NCBI RefSeq assembly: GCF_042681745.1
Contig: NZ_JBHUGF010000010.1
Span: 2,108,001-2,172,000 of the forward strand
Direction of reading: 5' to 3'
Source: Saccharibacillus nicotianae
GTDB taxonomy: Bacteria > Bacillota > Bacilli > Paenibacillales > Paenibacillaceae
DNA length: 64,000 nt
The position numbers and the translations under genes were made by a program. Below are positions 43,621 through 52,103 of this stretch, piece by piece. The notes beneath the pieces were generated by a model. It searched no databases. It worked only from the letters and a program-made list of their open reading frames with translations, and was not told where the DNA came from. The stretch's first letter is position 1, and the number at the start of each line of letters is the position of its first letter.

Positions 43621-44873
43621 TGGTAGGTCACCTCTTTCTGACCAGCATATACATGAAGTGCTGCTTGCACACCTTGTCCTGCCGGCAATTTCACACCATG
43701 ATGGATCAATACTGCTTCCAGTGCTCCCAAGACATGTAGTACATTTTTGCGACTACTGCTATATCCCATACTACCAATACGCCAGATTTTACCTTGTAAT
43801 GGCCCAAAAGAACTGGCGATCTCAATACCGAAATCATGCAGTAACATCGAACGAACACTTTCTCCATCTACACCTGCTGGAATTTGAATACAAGTGACCA
43901 CAGGTAATCGTGCACTATCATCGCCGAATAATTCTAATCCCATCCCGCGAATACCGGCTACAATTGCCGCTCCATTTTCAGCATGGCGGGCAAAGCGTGC
44001 TTCCAGACCTTCTTCTAGTAAAATACGCAATCCTTCACGTAATCCATATAACATGGTTGTCGCTTCTGTATGATGATTAAGTCGCTTAGGACTCCAATAA
44101 TCTTGCAATTGCGCCAGATCAAAATAGTTACTAGCGATACGATTGTGTCCAGACATACCTGCTAACGGAATATCGCTTGCAGCCCGAAGTCCACGTTCTA
44201 TACTTTTACGTCCTTGAATCTTACGTTCAACTCGATCATTATACGTAATAGGCGCCATGCCTGAAGGAACAGACAAACATTTCTGAGTACCACCCATTAC
44301 TGCATCGACTTTCCACTCATCGGTATAAAAAGGAACGCCACCGATTGTAGCTACCGCATCGACAACAAACAGCACATCGTTTTCCCGGCAAAAATGTCCG
44401 ATTTCAGATAAAGGTTGCATACATCCTGTCGATGTTTCACCATGTACCATCGCTACGATAGTAGGGCGATATTGAACGATCGCTTGCTTTACAACCTCCG
44501 GGTCAAATACAGTTCCCCATTCCGTCTCGATCGTCACAACTTCTGCACCACAACGCTCCGCAATTTCAGTTAATAAATGACCAAATCGTCCGTAGATTGG
44601 AACTAGCACTTTATCACCTGGTTCGATCAAGCTCACCATCACTGCTTCTAGCCCTGAACGCGAAGTGCCATCTACTGGAAAAGCCCATTGATTTTGGGTC
44701 ATATACAATTCGCGTAACATTTCCATCGTTTCGTTCATAATATCGGTAAATGCAGGATCAAATTGTCCCAAAATAGGCATCGACATGGCTCGTAATACAC
44801 GCGGATCGACTTCTACAGGACCGGGTGTCATAATCGTACGCGGGGGTGGAGATAAGTCTTTATAACGCTTCAT
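43617..44873 (-). CDS. pucG: (S)-ureidoglycine-glyoxylate aminotransferase
   Basis: PucG transfers the amino group of ureidoglycine to glyoxylate, giving oxalurate and glycine. The 418-residue class V aminotransferase has TPGPVEVDPRVLRAM at the N-terminus, DGTSRSGLEAV (about 68), the PLP aspartate in FVVDAVATIGG (about 163) and the PLP lysine in MGGTQKCLSVPSG (about 188). ATG 44871-44873 is set by GAGGTG. It overlaps pucF by 14 nt. Confidence 0.93.
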   Translation of the reverse strand: MKRYKDLSPPPRTIMTPGPVEVDPRVLRAMSMPILGQFDPAFTDIMNETMEMLRELYMTQNQWAFPVDGTSRSGLEAVMVSLIEPGDKVLVPIYGRFGHLLTEIAERCGAEVVTIETEWGTVFDPEVVKQAIVQYRPTIVAMVHGETSTGCMQPLSEIGHFCRENDVLFVVDAVATIGGVPFYTDEWKVDAVMGGTQKCLSVPSGMAPITYNDRVERKIQGRKSIERGLRAASDIPLAGMSGHNRIASNYFDLAQLQDYWSPKRLNHHTEATTMLYGLREGLRILLEEGLEARFARHAENGAAIVAGIRGMGLELFGDDSARLPVVTCIQIPAGVDGESVRSMLLHDFGIEIASSFGPLQGKIWRIGSMGYSSSRKNVLHVLGALEAVLIHHGVKLPAGQGVQAALHVYAGQKEVTYQ

Positions 44874-46134
44874 GGCCTTCACCTCGATAAGCATATTGAT
44901 ATAGCAATTCGGTCAGCACTTTGAAGCCCTGTATTATATCGGCTTCGGCTGTATATTCCAGTGGATTATGACTAATTCCTTCACGACTTGGTACAAAGAT
45001 CATCGCAGAAGGACACTCTACACCGAAAATTTGAGCATCATGCCCTGCTCCACTTGGTAAGGATAGCGATGATATGCCTGCTTGATCACATACATGTTGC
45101 AAATCATCAATCATTGCTTGATGCATGGGCACAGGTTCAGCTCGTAAATGCTCTTTCCAAGAGAGTGTTAATCCTTCTTGCTCTGCTATCGCTGAAATTT
45201 CTTCATATAGAGCATCTGTATAATCATTCAATATTTGATGATCCAGATGACGAATATCCAATGTAAATGTGGTTTCGCCTGCAATCACATTCGGTACATT
45301 CGGTGATACTTGAAGACTTCCGACTGTAGCGACCAATGGATCACCCCACTCTAGTGCAGAACGCTTCACACTACTAATCATCAATGCTGCACCTGCCAAT
45401 GTATCTCGACGCCATTGCATCGGTGTTGTGCCTGCATGATTACTTTCACCGAGCACTTTCACTTCAATCCGGCGTTGGCCTACAATCCCTGTGACTACAC
45501 CGATCTGATGCTCTGTTCGCTCCAGTACAAATCCTTGCTCAATATGAAGTTCAATATAAGCAGCAAATTCGCGCTGACATGGCGTGTATATCGATCCTTC
45601 TCCAAACCCTGCTTGCTTCATCGCTTGCTCTAAGCTAATACCGTCTCGATCTTTCACTACCGGAACTTCACTCACCTGATACGAGCCAGTGATATTACCT
45701 GATCCCCAATAGGTTAAAGGAAATCGGCTACCTTCTTCTTCTGCTAGTGATATCACTTCAATCGTTCGTAACGGTTCTCCATACGTTTCTTTCAAATAAG
45801 AAAGTGCCAGTACCCCTGCAACAACACCTAATGCTCCGTCATATTTGCCGCCAAATACAACTGTATCGATATGAGAACCTGTGACAATCGGTAATTGTTC
45901 TGACTGCTTACCTACTAACCGCCCTGTAAGATTTCCTACTTGATCGTAAAAAGGTTCTAATCCTTCATTTTTCATATAATGGAACAATGCTTGTTGAGCT
46001 TCTAACCAAGCAGGAGTATACAATAATCGAGTGACTCCGCCTTGCTCATCCGCTCCAAATTGAGCCAGCCATTCCACCATACTGTGTAACTTTGCACTGT
46101 AATTTTCGATCATTGGCGCTGCTTGCTTAGCCAT
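44860..46134 (-). CDS. pucF: Allantoate amidohydrolase
   Basis: A 424-residue M20-family dimetal enzyme that converts allantoate to ureidoglycine, CO2 and ammonia. Metal motifs: TGSHIDTVVFGGKYDGALGV (about 82-101), AEEEGSRFPLTYWGS (about 126) and ELHIEQGFVLE (about 190); GAGHDAQIF near 370 completes the site. Its order between pucH and pucG supports allantoate rather than N-carbamoyl amino acids. GGAGGAG precedes ATG 46132-46134, and it overlaps pucH by 8 nt. Confidence 0.93.
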   Translation of the reverse strand: MAKQAAPMIENYSAKLHSMVEWLAQFGADEQGGVTRLLYTPAWLEAQQALFHYMKNEGLEPFYDQVGNLTGRLVGKQSEQLPIVTGSHIDTVVFGGKYDGALGVVAGVLALSYLKETYGEPLRTIEVISLAEEEGSRFPLTYWGSGNITGSYQVSEVPVVKDRDGISLEQAMKQAGFGEGSIYTPCQREFAAYIELHIEQGFVLERTEHQIGVVTGIVGQRRIEVKVLGESNHAGTTPMQWRRDTLAGAALMISSVKRSALEWGDPLVATVGSLQVSPNVPNVIAGETTFTLDIRHLDHQILNDYTDALYEEISAIAEQEGLTLSWKEHLRAEPVPMHQAMIDDLQHVCDQAGISSLSLPSGAGHDAQIFGVECPSAMIFVPSREGISHNPLEYTAEADIIQGFKVLTELLYQYAYRGEGHEAL

Positions 46135-47518
46135 GAATCACTCCTCCTGTCTGATAAGCAATAAATTGTCCTATACATGTATCAGTCAATCCAGATTGCT
46201 GATCATATACGATATGTCCACGTACCATCGTTTTCTGCACAGTGGAGGAAAACGAATATCCTACATAAGGGCTTTGACGATGTTTATCATAAAGATCATC
46301 ACGTTCTAACGTATGAGATTGCCCTAAATTAACAAGCACCAGATCAGCATCCATTCCTATTGCAATCTGACCTTTAGACTTGGATAAGCCTACACGTTCA
46401 GCCGGATGCTTTGATAACATATTCGCTATAGCTGGCAAAGGAATCTGACGTTGATGATAAGCTTCTTCTAGCATCAATAGTAACGTGCTCTGTGCGCCAG
46501 ATATACCGCCCCATGCTTCAAAAAAGTTGTCTGATTGCTTCATTTCAGGCGGACAAGGAGAATGATCGGAAGCGATAATATCTATAAGCCCAAGCGTGAC
46601 TGCCTCCCAGAGAGCCGATTGCTCTGTAATATGACGTAAAGGCGGTGCACATTTAGCAAGTACGCCTTGATCCTCTACATCTTGATCTGTAAGTACCAAA
46701 TAATGAGGACATGTCTCTACCGTTACATTGAGTCCTTCTTGCTTAGCGGCTGTGATTATATCGACTGCTTCCCGACTACTAATATGCACAAAATGCAATG
46801 CACAATTCGTCTGACGACTATACTCCAGTGCCCGCTTTACAGCAATTACTTCAGCTTCGATCGGTCTGGAATTCAGATAATCTCTAACTCCTGTTCTGCC
46901 TTCGGCTATTGCTTGCTTGGACAGCGCAGATACGGTTGGTTCATCTTCAGCATGCAAAGCAAGCACATGACCTAATCTAGCGATCTCTTTCATACCGGCA
47001 CGTAACGTAGTATCGTCTGCCCTGGTGAAAATATCTTCTCCTTCTCCACCTGGTTCTGACATAAATGCTTTGAACCCGACTACACCGCCTGCTGATAATC
47101 CTGCTAATTGATCGACATTGCCTTCTACCAGCCCACCCCAGAGCGCATAATCGACATAAGAGTGTTGCTTGGCTACTTGCTTTTTGGCATCCAGATGTTC
47201 AGCATTCGTAGTCGGCGGTACACCATTCAGCGGCATATCGACATAAGTGGTAATTCCTCCTGCGGCAAGAGCAGCCGAACCGGTCTGGAATCCTTCCCAA
47301 CTGCCTAATCCTGGTTCATTAAAATGAACATGAATATCTACAGTTCCCGGTAAAATATGCAATCCTTCCGCTTGAATTACAGGTACTTCATGCGTATAAG
47401 GGATAGAAGGAGTTAGCGATTGTATTTTGCCATTTCGAATACCGATATCCAGTTTGGCTACACGATCTGGTAATACAATAGTGCCTCCAGTAATAATCAG
47501 ATCCAGTTCTGGTTGCAT
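46127..47518 (-). CDS. pucH: Allantoinase
   Basis: A 463-residue cyclic amidohydrolase opening allantoin to allantoate. Metal ligands: DIHVHFNEPGLGSWEGF (about 61-77), the carboxylated lysine in VGFKAFMSEPGGEG (about 150), His in ALHAEDEPT (about 188) and HFVHISS (about 243), and Asp in IASDHSPCPPEMK (about 318). AAGGAG precedes ATG 47516-47518. It is 101 bp after pucM. Confidence 0.94.
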   Translation of the reverse strand: MQPELDLIITGGTIVLPDRVAKLDIGIRNGKIQSLTPSIPYTHEVPVIQAEGLHILPGTVDIHVHFNEPGLGSWEGFQTGSAALAAGGITTYVDMPLNGVPPTTNAEHLDAKKQVAKQHSYVDYALWGGLVEGNVDQLAGLSAGGVVGFKAFMSEPGGEGEDIFTRADDTTLRAGMKEIARLGHVLALHAEDEPTVSALSKQAIAEGRTGVRDYLNSRPIEAEVIAVKRALEYSRQTNCALHFVHISSREAVDIITAAKQEGLNVTVETCPHYLVLTDQDVEDQGVLAKCAPPLRHITEQSALWEAVTLGLIDIIASDHSPCPPEMKQSDNFFEAWGGISGAQSTLLLMLEEAYHQRQIPLPAIANMLSKHPAERVGLSKSKGQIAIGMDADLVLVNLGQSHTLERDDLYDKHRQSPYVGYSFSSTVQKTMVRGHIVYDQQSGLTDTCIGQFIAYQTGGVIHG

Positions 47519-47619
47519 CCTCTACACTCCTTCTCACTATTCTAAAGTTTTGATCTGTTAGGCTTGGTTCTTATCCGATAAAGATGAGTGGTCTGTCTGG
47601 TGTTGATATATTGGACTGA

Positions 47620-47970
47620 TTAGCTTCCGCGATAAGTGCTGTATCCACCGGGAGCTACCAATAAAGGAATATGATAATTTTGTTCAGTATCTATAATATG
47701 GAAGCGTAAAGGAACCATTTCCCACAATAATGTGTCTGCTGTACTGATACCAATGTCACGATGATAATCACCAACGTAAAAGATCAGTTCGTATACTCCA
47801 GTCTGCATATCTTCTCCTGCTAGCAATGGTTGATCGACACGTCCATCTGCATTTGTAAAAGCTGTAGCAAGTAATGTCTGCTTTTGACGATCATACAGCT
47901 CGATTTTGACTCCTTCGGCGGGTGTGCCTTGTACCAAATTCAACACATGAGTTGTTATTTTACCGCTCAC
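47620..47970 (-). CDS. pucM: 5-hydroxyisourate hydrolase
   Basis: A transthyretin-related enzyme hydrolysing 5-hydroxyisourate to OHCU. The 116-residue protein has the N-terminal TTHVLNLVQGTPA (active-site His) and the diagnostic C-terminus YSTYRGS. The start is GTG 47968-47970 (MSGKITTHVLNL), 6 nt after AGGTG; the GTG three codons upstream coincides with that site. It lies between the OHCU decarboxylase and pucH. Confidence 0.93.
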   Translation of the reverse strand: MSGKITTHVLNLVQGTPAEGVKIELYDRQKQTLLATAFTNADGRVDQPLLAGEDMQTGVYELIFYVGDYHRDIGISTADTLLWEMVPLRFHIIDTEQNYHIPLLVAPGGYSTYRGS

Positions 47971-48031
47971 TTGCTTCACCTGCTTTCTAAATTAACCTAA
48001 TTCTCTTGTGACAGAATATAACGCAGAATCA

Positions 48032-48550
48032 TTAGGAAAGAGATAATCCTTGCTCTTCTGCCCACATTTGCAGTCTCAACCCTGCAATGGTATGTACCTG
48101 TCCAAGAGCTGTCTGAAATTCTTCTTCAGCCGGCTTTCCTGTTCGATCACGCATAGATTCTAAAATCTGATCAGTCGTTTTTCCTTTGACTGCCAAAATA
48201 AAAGGAAATTGATATTGCTCGGTATACACACGATTCCGTTCAGCTAATTGTTCATATTGCTCTGCCGATAGTCCGGTTAGTCCTGCTCCTGCTTGTTCTG
48301 ATTGCGAGTGGTCACTCATTTCAATTTTGGTTCCCAAATCTGGATGTTGTCTTAATAACGTTAATTGGGTAGAAGTATCTGATTCAGATACAATCTTTTT
48401 CATCGTATTTAACATATCTTGTAATGTATTAAACGGTCTATGCTCCCATGCCTGCTCTGTAATCCAAGCAGAATGTTCATATAAGCCGCCAAATTGTTGT
48501 AAAAATTCTTCTTTAGTCCATGATTGCCATGATTTCTGTGTATGTTCCAA
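48032..48550 (-). CDS. uraD: OHCU decarboxylase (stand-alone)
   Basis: The enzyme decarboxylates 2-oxo-4-hydroxy-4-carboxy-5-ureidoimidazoline to S-allantoin. The 172-residue protein has FGGLYEHSAWITEQAW at the N-terminus, LLRQHPDLGTK near 65 and RNRVYTEQYQFPFILAVKGK near 103. In Bacillus subtilis this domain is the N-terminal half of PucL fused to urate oxidase; here it is a complete single-domain protein. Start is TTG 48548-48550 with GAGG 7 nt upstream. It is the first gene of the long puc operon. Confidence 0.93.
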   Translation of the reverse strand: MEHTQKSWQSWTKEEFLQQFGGLYEHSAWITEQAWEHRPFNTLQDMLNTMKKIVSESDTSTQLTLLRQHPDLGTKIEMSDHSQSEQAGAGLTGLSAEQYEQLAERNRVYTEQYQFPFILAVKGKTTDQILESMRDRTGKPAEEEFQTALGQVHTIAGLRLQMWAEEQGLSLS

Positions 48551-48583
48551 ATCTATTCCTCTTTTCGTTCATTCTTTTTTATC

Positions 48584-48612
48584 ATTTTACGTAAGGTTAT
48601 AGAACATATCAA
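48584..48612 (-). promoter_or_regulatory. Promoter of the long puc operon
   Basis: -35 TTGATA (48607-48612), 17-bp spacer, -10 TAAAAT (48584-48589), about 27 bp before the inferred leader of uraD. The segment TTAGTTGA at the -35 loosely resembles the TTGGTTAA core of the Bacillus PucR box but flanks do not match. Confidence 0.7.
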
Positions 48613-48629
48613 CTAATCGGATATAATTT

Positions 48630-48646
48630 TGTTATATAACATAACA
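48630..48646. promoter_or_regulatory. GlnR/TnrA-type box of the long puc operon
   Basis: TGTTATATAACATAACA fits TGTNA-N7-TNACA exactly. It is centred about 60 bp upstream of the inferred start, suitable for nitrogen-limitation activation by a TnrA/GlnR-type regulator. Confidence 0.6.
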
Positions 48647-48670
48647 TTGAAGTAGTGTTTTGTGAATAAT

Positions 48671-48699
48671 ACAAAAAACCCTCACCAAAAGGCAAGGGT
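48671..48699 (-). terminator. Terminator after pucR
   Basis: Minus-strand arms ACCCTTGCC and GGTGAGGGT form a 9-bp stem with two G-U pairs and a TTTT loop, followed by TTTTTTG. Confidence 0.85.
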
Positions 48700-48811
48700 C
48701 TTTATCATAATCATACATCACTTGAATCGATTGAAAATTTTATACGATACTCAATAATCTATGCGGTTGTAAGTATATCTAGCATCATTAGTATCGTTAC
48801 TACTATTTCAC

Positions 48812-50404
48812 TTATGACTGTTGTTTATCTTTCAAAAATTTGCGAAATGTAAACACCATTTTAAGTTTGAGTAGATCATTTGTCTTTTTAAAATCCATCT
48901 GCAACAGACCACCGATCTTATCCATCCGGTATGTGACTGTATTGCGATGTACATATAACTGTTTAGCCGCTTCATTAATTAGTCCATCATTTTCAACAAA
49001 AGCTTCAAGTGTATTCATAAGCACCTGATTAGGATCGCTATCTTTGATCAGTAACGGTTCCAGTATTTTATGACAATATGTCTCCATAATATTTTCAGGA
49101 ACATACTGAAAGACATAAGCAAATTCTAACGTTTGAAATTGTAAAGCAATATGGGTCATTCCAAAGCGCTTCGCTAACTTGCGAGTCTCCAGTGTTTCTT
49201 GATGAGCTTCACGTAAAGAACTGGATTCTGTTTTGATTTTACTAATCCAAAAGCGCGGACTACCTCCATCATGACCAAGAGACTCCATATCTTCAAATCG
49301 ATTGATCAAAAACGTAGATAATTCCTCACCGTAATCTCGTTCAGATGGACAAGCATAGATCGATAATATCCCTTCTTCAATCCGAAAATGTTGAGAAGGA
49401 AACAACTGCATTAGCGGATTATACTGTAACTCTTGATGAATCTGTGCCAGACGCTTTTCTGAAGAAAATGCTTGTGGTTCAAGTGTTGTTAATACGCATT
49501 GATAGGGGCCAGGAAATAGATTAACTCCTAAACGCCCTGCTCCTTCAGTCAGATCATCCAGAGACATTCGTTTGGATAAATATTGTGTAACCAGTGTGCG
49601 CATTTTGTCTTGTACCCCAGGATTCACATGTTCGCGGTACGTCGTATCCATATGAAAAGCTAATACTTCAGCAGCTTGCTGAAATAATTCTTCTTCTTCT
49701 TTCAGTGGCATCGAGCTATCTGTAAATACTAACAAAAATCCGTACTGTTCACTACGCTTCATAATAGGAACACGATAACAACTACCCGCGTTCCATTTCA
49801 CGCGCGTCGGTGACATTTTCCAGGGCCATCCTTGAAGTACACTGTCTCCGCCTTCGCCACCATTATATAGAATATGTCCGCGTGAACCGATAATCGCTAT
49901 CGGGTATTTCAAAATATCTTCCAGTACAGCAAATACATTTCCCTGTTGATCCTGATTAAGCGCAAACTGCATCAAACGCTTTTGCTTATGTAAAACCGAT
50001 TGCAACAGTTTGGTGCTCCGTTCATGTTCTGCTTGAAAAAGAGCATTCATCTGATCCGAAAAAGTAAATTGAAACGGAAGCTCAAGTAATGGAAATTGTA
50101 AACGATTGGCTTCGTCAATAATAGCCTGTGGAATCACTTCCCAAAATCGTCCTAACTTCACTCCAAGTCCTGCACAACCACGTTCATTTAACTTTCGCAT
50201 CAATTTGATAGCTTCTTCTTCACTGTCTTTCATAATAAAAGCAGTGGTAAACAACATTTCTCCGCTTTTGATCCAGTCGGCGATATCTGGCGCGTCCATA
50301 ACATTCACAGACTTCATAAGTCGTGACGTTCCCCGGGCACCCGCAACAAGGCGCGCTTCAGACAGAGGATACACTGCAAGCGCTTCTTGAACTGTTAATT
50401 GCAT
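48812..50404 (-). CDS. pucR: PucR family purine catabolism regulator
   Basis: A 530-residue regulator with the N-terminal PucR domain (MQLTVQEALAVYPLSEARLVAG start; about 1-125), a central GGDEF-like region (about 290-400) and a C-terminal HTH_30 (AAKQLYVHRNTVTYRMDKIGGLL, about 478-500). In Bacillus subtilis PucR activates puc genes with allantoin-type ureides as effectors. GGAGG precedes ATG 50402-50404. It lies upstream of and parallel to the puc operon, separated by its own terminator. Confidence 0.94.
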   Translation of the reverse strand: MQLTVQEALAVYPLSEARLVAGARGTSRLMKSVNVMDAPDIADWIKSGEMLFTTAFIMKDSEEEAIKLMRKLNERGCAGLGVKLGRFWEVIPQAIIDEANRLQFPLLELPFQFTFSDQMNALFQAEHERSTKLLQSVLHKQKRLMQFALNQDQQGNVFAVLEDILKYPIAIIGSRGHILYNGGEGGDSVLQGWPWKMSPTRVKWNAGSCYRVPIMKRSEQYGFLLVFTDSSMPLKEEEELFQQAAEVLAFHMDTTYREHVNPGVQDKMRTLVTQYLSKRMSLDDLTEGAGRLGVNLFPGPYQCVLTTLEPQAFSSEKRLAQIHQELQYNPLMQLFPSQHFRIEEGILSIYACPSERDYGEELSTFLINRFEDMESLGHDGGSPRFWISKIKTESSSLREAHQETLETRKLAKRFGMTHIALQFQTLEFAYVFQYVPENIMETYCHKILEPLLIKDSDPNQVLMNTLEAFVENDGLINEAAKQLYVHRNTVTYRMDKIGGLLQMDFKKTNDLLKLKMVFTFRKFLKDKQQS

Positions 50405-50453
50405 ACGAGTACCTCCTATTCCGCTAACATCTATACGAAATTCCAAATAATAT

Positions 50454-50470
50454 TGTGATGTATTATAACA
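50454..50470 (-). promoter_or_regulatory. pucR extended -10 promoter overlapped by a GlnR/TnrA-type box
   Basis: TGTTATAATACATCACA fits TGTNA-N7-TNACA exactly and contains TG-T-TATAAT (-10 at 50462-50467), a good extended -10. A bound regulator would cover the -10, implying repression. Confidence 0.55.
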
Positions 50471-50517
50471 TACAAATCATTTGCATTAGTATAACGATTA
50501 TTTATACCTTTTCTCTT

Positions 50518-50561
50518 ATATGTATGATGTATACAAAAAATATGTATGATTTATGCAAAAA
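50518..50561. repeat. Two tandem 22-bp direct repeats upstream of pucR
   Basis: Copies 50518-50539 and 50540-50561 share 20 of 22 positions (both begin ATATGTATGAT and end CAAAAA). They lie about 50-95 bp upstream of the pucR -10 and are spaced about two helical turns, as expected for a dimer or tetramer operator. Confidence 0.6.
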
Positions 50562-50637
50562 AATACACCCTTTGATCCACTATAATTGATGTCTGATTTA
50601 ATCATTAGCCAGACTTATAGAGACAAAGAGTGTATTT
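50550..50637 (-). terminator. Long hairpin terminator after the GNAT gene
   Basis: Outer arms 50561-50574 and 50624-50637 pair over 14 bp with one mismatch; inner CTATAA/TTATAG and GTCTG/CAGAC extend the stem, 77 bp in all. The minus-strand RNA ends in seven U. Confidence 0.8.
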
Positions 50638-50668
50638 GAAATTGCCAATTATATTGCAGTAGGTCGGT

Positions 50669-51106
50669 TTATTCTTCTTCCTCTTCTACTTCATAACGAC
50701 AGAGATAACGTTCAGAAGCCGCGTTCAGCTCTCCATTACCAATAACTGTAAAGCCAATATTACGATAAAACTCTGCTCCTTCATCATCTGCTTCAGCAAG
50801 CAGAACAGAAGGCTGAGCTGTTTCTAACAATTCTAACAAAATACCGCGTCCATATCCTTTACCACGTTCATGCGGAGCAATGGCTAAATGACGAATACGT
50901 AAAATGTCCGTTGTATCTGCTTGTTCAACACAGCCGATCACGCCAATCCATTCGCCATCTTCTTGATATCCATATAAGTGCATCTGATCCTGTGTATGAT
51001 ACTGTTCAATCACAGCCTCCAACACTTTTGGATCAGGAAATACAGCATATGATAATAATTCCTGTAATTGTGGTTGTTCTAATTTTTGATCGATCCGTTC
51101 TAACAC
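50669..51106 (-). CDS. GNAT family N-acetyltransferase
   Basis: A 145-residue acetyltransferase with the acetyl-CoA loop HERGKGYGRGILLELL (about 78-93) preceded by the beta-strand IRHLAIAP, and AEFYRNIGFTVIG near 110. The C-terminus ends in five Glu. The substrate is unknown. Start is GTG 51104-51106, 8 nt after AGGAGG. It lies 96 bp after the methyltransferase on the same strand and ends at a long hairpin. Confidence 0.88.
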   Translation of the reverse strand: MLERIDQKLEQPQLQELLSYAVFPDPKVLEAVIEQYHTQDQMHLYGYQEDGEWIGVIGCVEQADTTDILRIRHLAIAPHERGKGYGRGILLELLETAQPSVLLAEADDEGAEFYRNIGFTVIGNGELNAASERYLCRYEVEEEEE

Positions 51107-51202
51107 AATGTATTCCTCCTGTACGGTTTGCTTGACTACTTCTCTATTTTACATGATGTGTCAAACAGCTACACAGTACACTATGATAATAATGTTTAGC
51201 TA

Positions 51203-51964
51203 TTATTGATCTGTAGGTTCTTGTACTTGTTGTAATACTTCAGGATGAGCTTGAGCCTCTTCCTTACACGCTGCAAATGTAATCCAATTGCCTTGCAGTT
51301 CGATCTCTTTGCCATCTTTGGTTTCTTCGATCGCTTGTGCTACTGCTTTGCGTTCGATAATATTCCAGTCTTTATAATATTCATTTAAAAGCTCTAACAA
51401 TTGTTCTGTCGTCAAATTCAGCTCAATATTGCCTTCTTCTGCTTCTTGAGTTTTTTGATCGACTTGCTGAACAGAAGAAGTCATAGAAATTAAATGAATA
51501 CCGCCTGTACGAGTACCTGCTTGCATACTATGAATAACTTTTTGCAACGATTCTTTGGATGACACATGCTCCAAGCATCCGGTAGCAATCATATAATCGT
51601 ATTCATCAGGTTCAATATGATAACTTTCTACATCGCTGGTAACAGCTTCAATCCGATCAGCGACTTTATATTCTTCCGCATATCTCTGCAATTGTTCAAT
51701 CGCGGAATCCAGCAAATCTACTCCTACTACCACACCGCCTTCAGTTAATTGTTGAGCAACTGGAATTGTATGTCTCCCCACTCCACAAGCCATATCCAAT
51801 ACTTTTGGTGCCGGTGTATATTTTTGCAGACGTGCTAACAGCTCCATCACAATCGGCGTAGGCCCTGCCATCCATGTGCCGGGTTCAAATAATTTATTTT
51901 CTTCATAAAACTTTTCATGGTAATCGGATTCCGACTCTCTAGCTGTATCGAATGCTGCGCACAT
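51203..51964 (-). CDS. SAM-dependent class I methyltransferase
   Basis: A 253-residue methyltransferase. The SAM-binding glycine loop is VLDMACGVGRHTIPVA (about 55-70), followed by the acidic VVVGVDLLDSAI (about 79) and the YDYMIATGCLEHV motif IV region (about 120). ATG 51962-51964 is supported by AAGGGG 9 nt upstream; the open frame continues 18 codons further without a site. The acceptor substrate cannot be inferred. Confidence 0.86.
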   Translation of the reverse strand: MCAAFDTARESESDYHEKFYEENKLFEPGTWMAGPTPIVMELLARLQKYTPAPKVLDMACGVGRHTIPVAQQLTEGGVVVGVDLLDSAIEQLQRYAEEYKVADRIEAVTSDVESYHIEPDEYDYMIATGCLEHVSSKESLQKVIHSMQAGTRTGGIHLISMTSSVQQVDQKTQEAEEGNIELNLTTEQLLELLNEYYKDWNIIERKAVAQAIEETKDGKEIELQGNWITFAACKEEAQAHPEVLQQVQEPTDQ

Positions 51965-52056
51965 CAGGTATCGCCCCTTATCTTCAATTGGTATATCTAC
52001 CATTACCCAAGTAATCACATATTCTAAAGGGGAACGCTTATTTATTTATTCATGTA

Positions 52057-52092
52057 TACCAAAAAAGGAACCTGCAAAGTGCAGATTCCTTT
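52057..52092 (-). terminator. Terminator after the hybrid histidine kinase gene
   Basis: Arms AAAGGAA-c-CTGCA (52064-52076) and TGCAG-a-TTCCTTT (52080-52092) form a 12-bp stem with one mismatch, followed on the minus strand by TTTTTTGG. Confidence 0.9.
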
Positions 52093-52103
52093 GTAATTCT
52101 TTT

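Noticed and set aside
48600..48625. PucR box near the long puc operon promoter
   Set aside because: Only six of eight core positions match and the flanking WWWC part does not fit, so it is mentioned only within the promoter entry.
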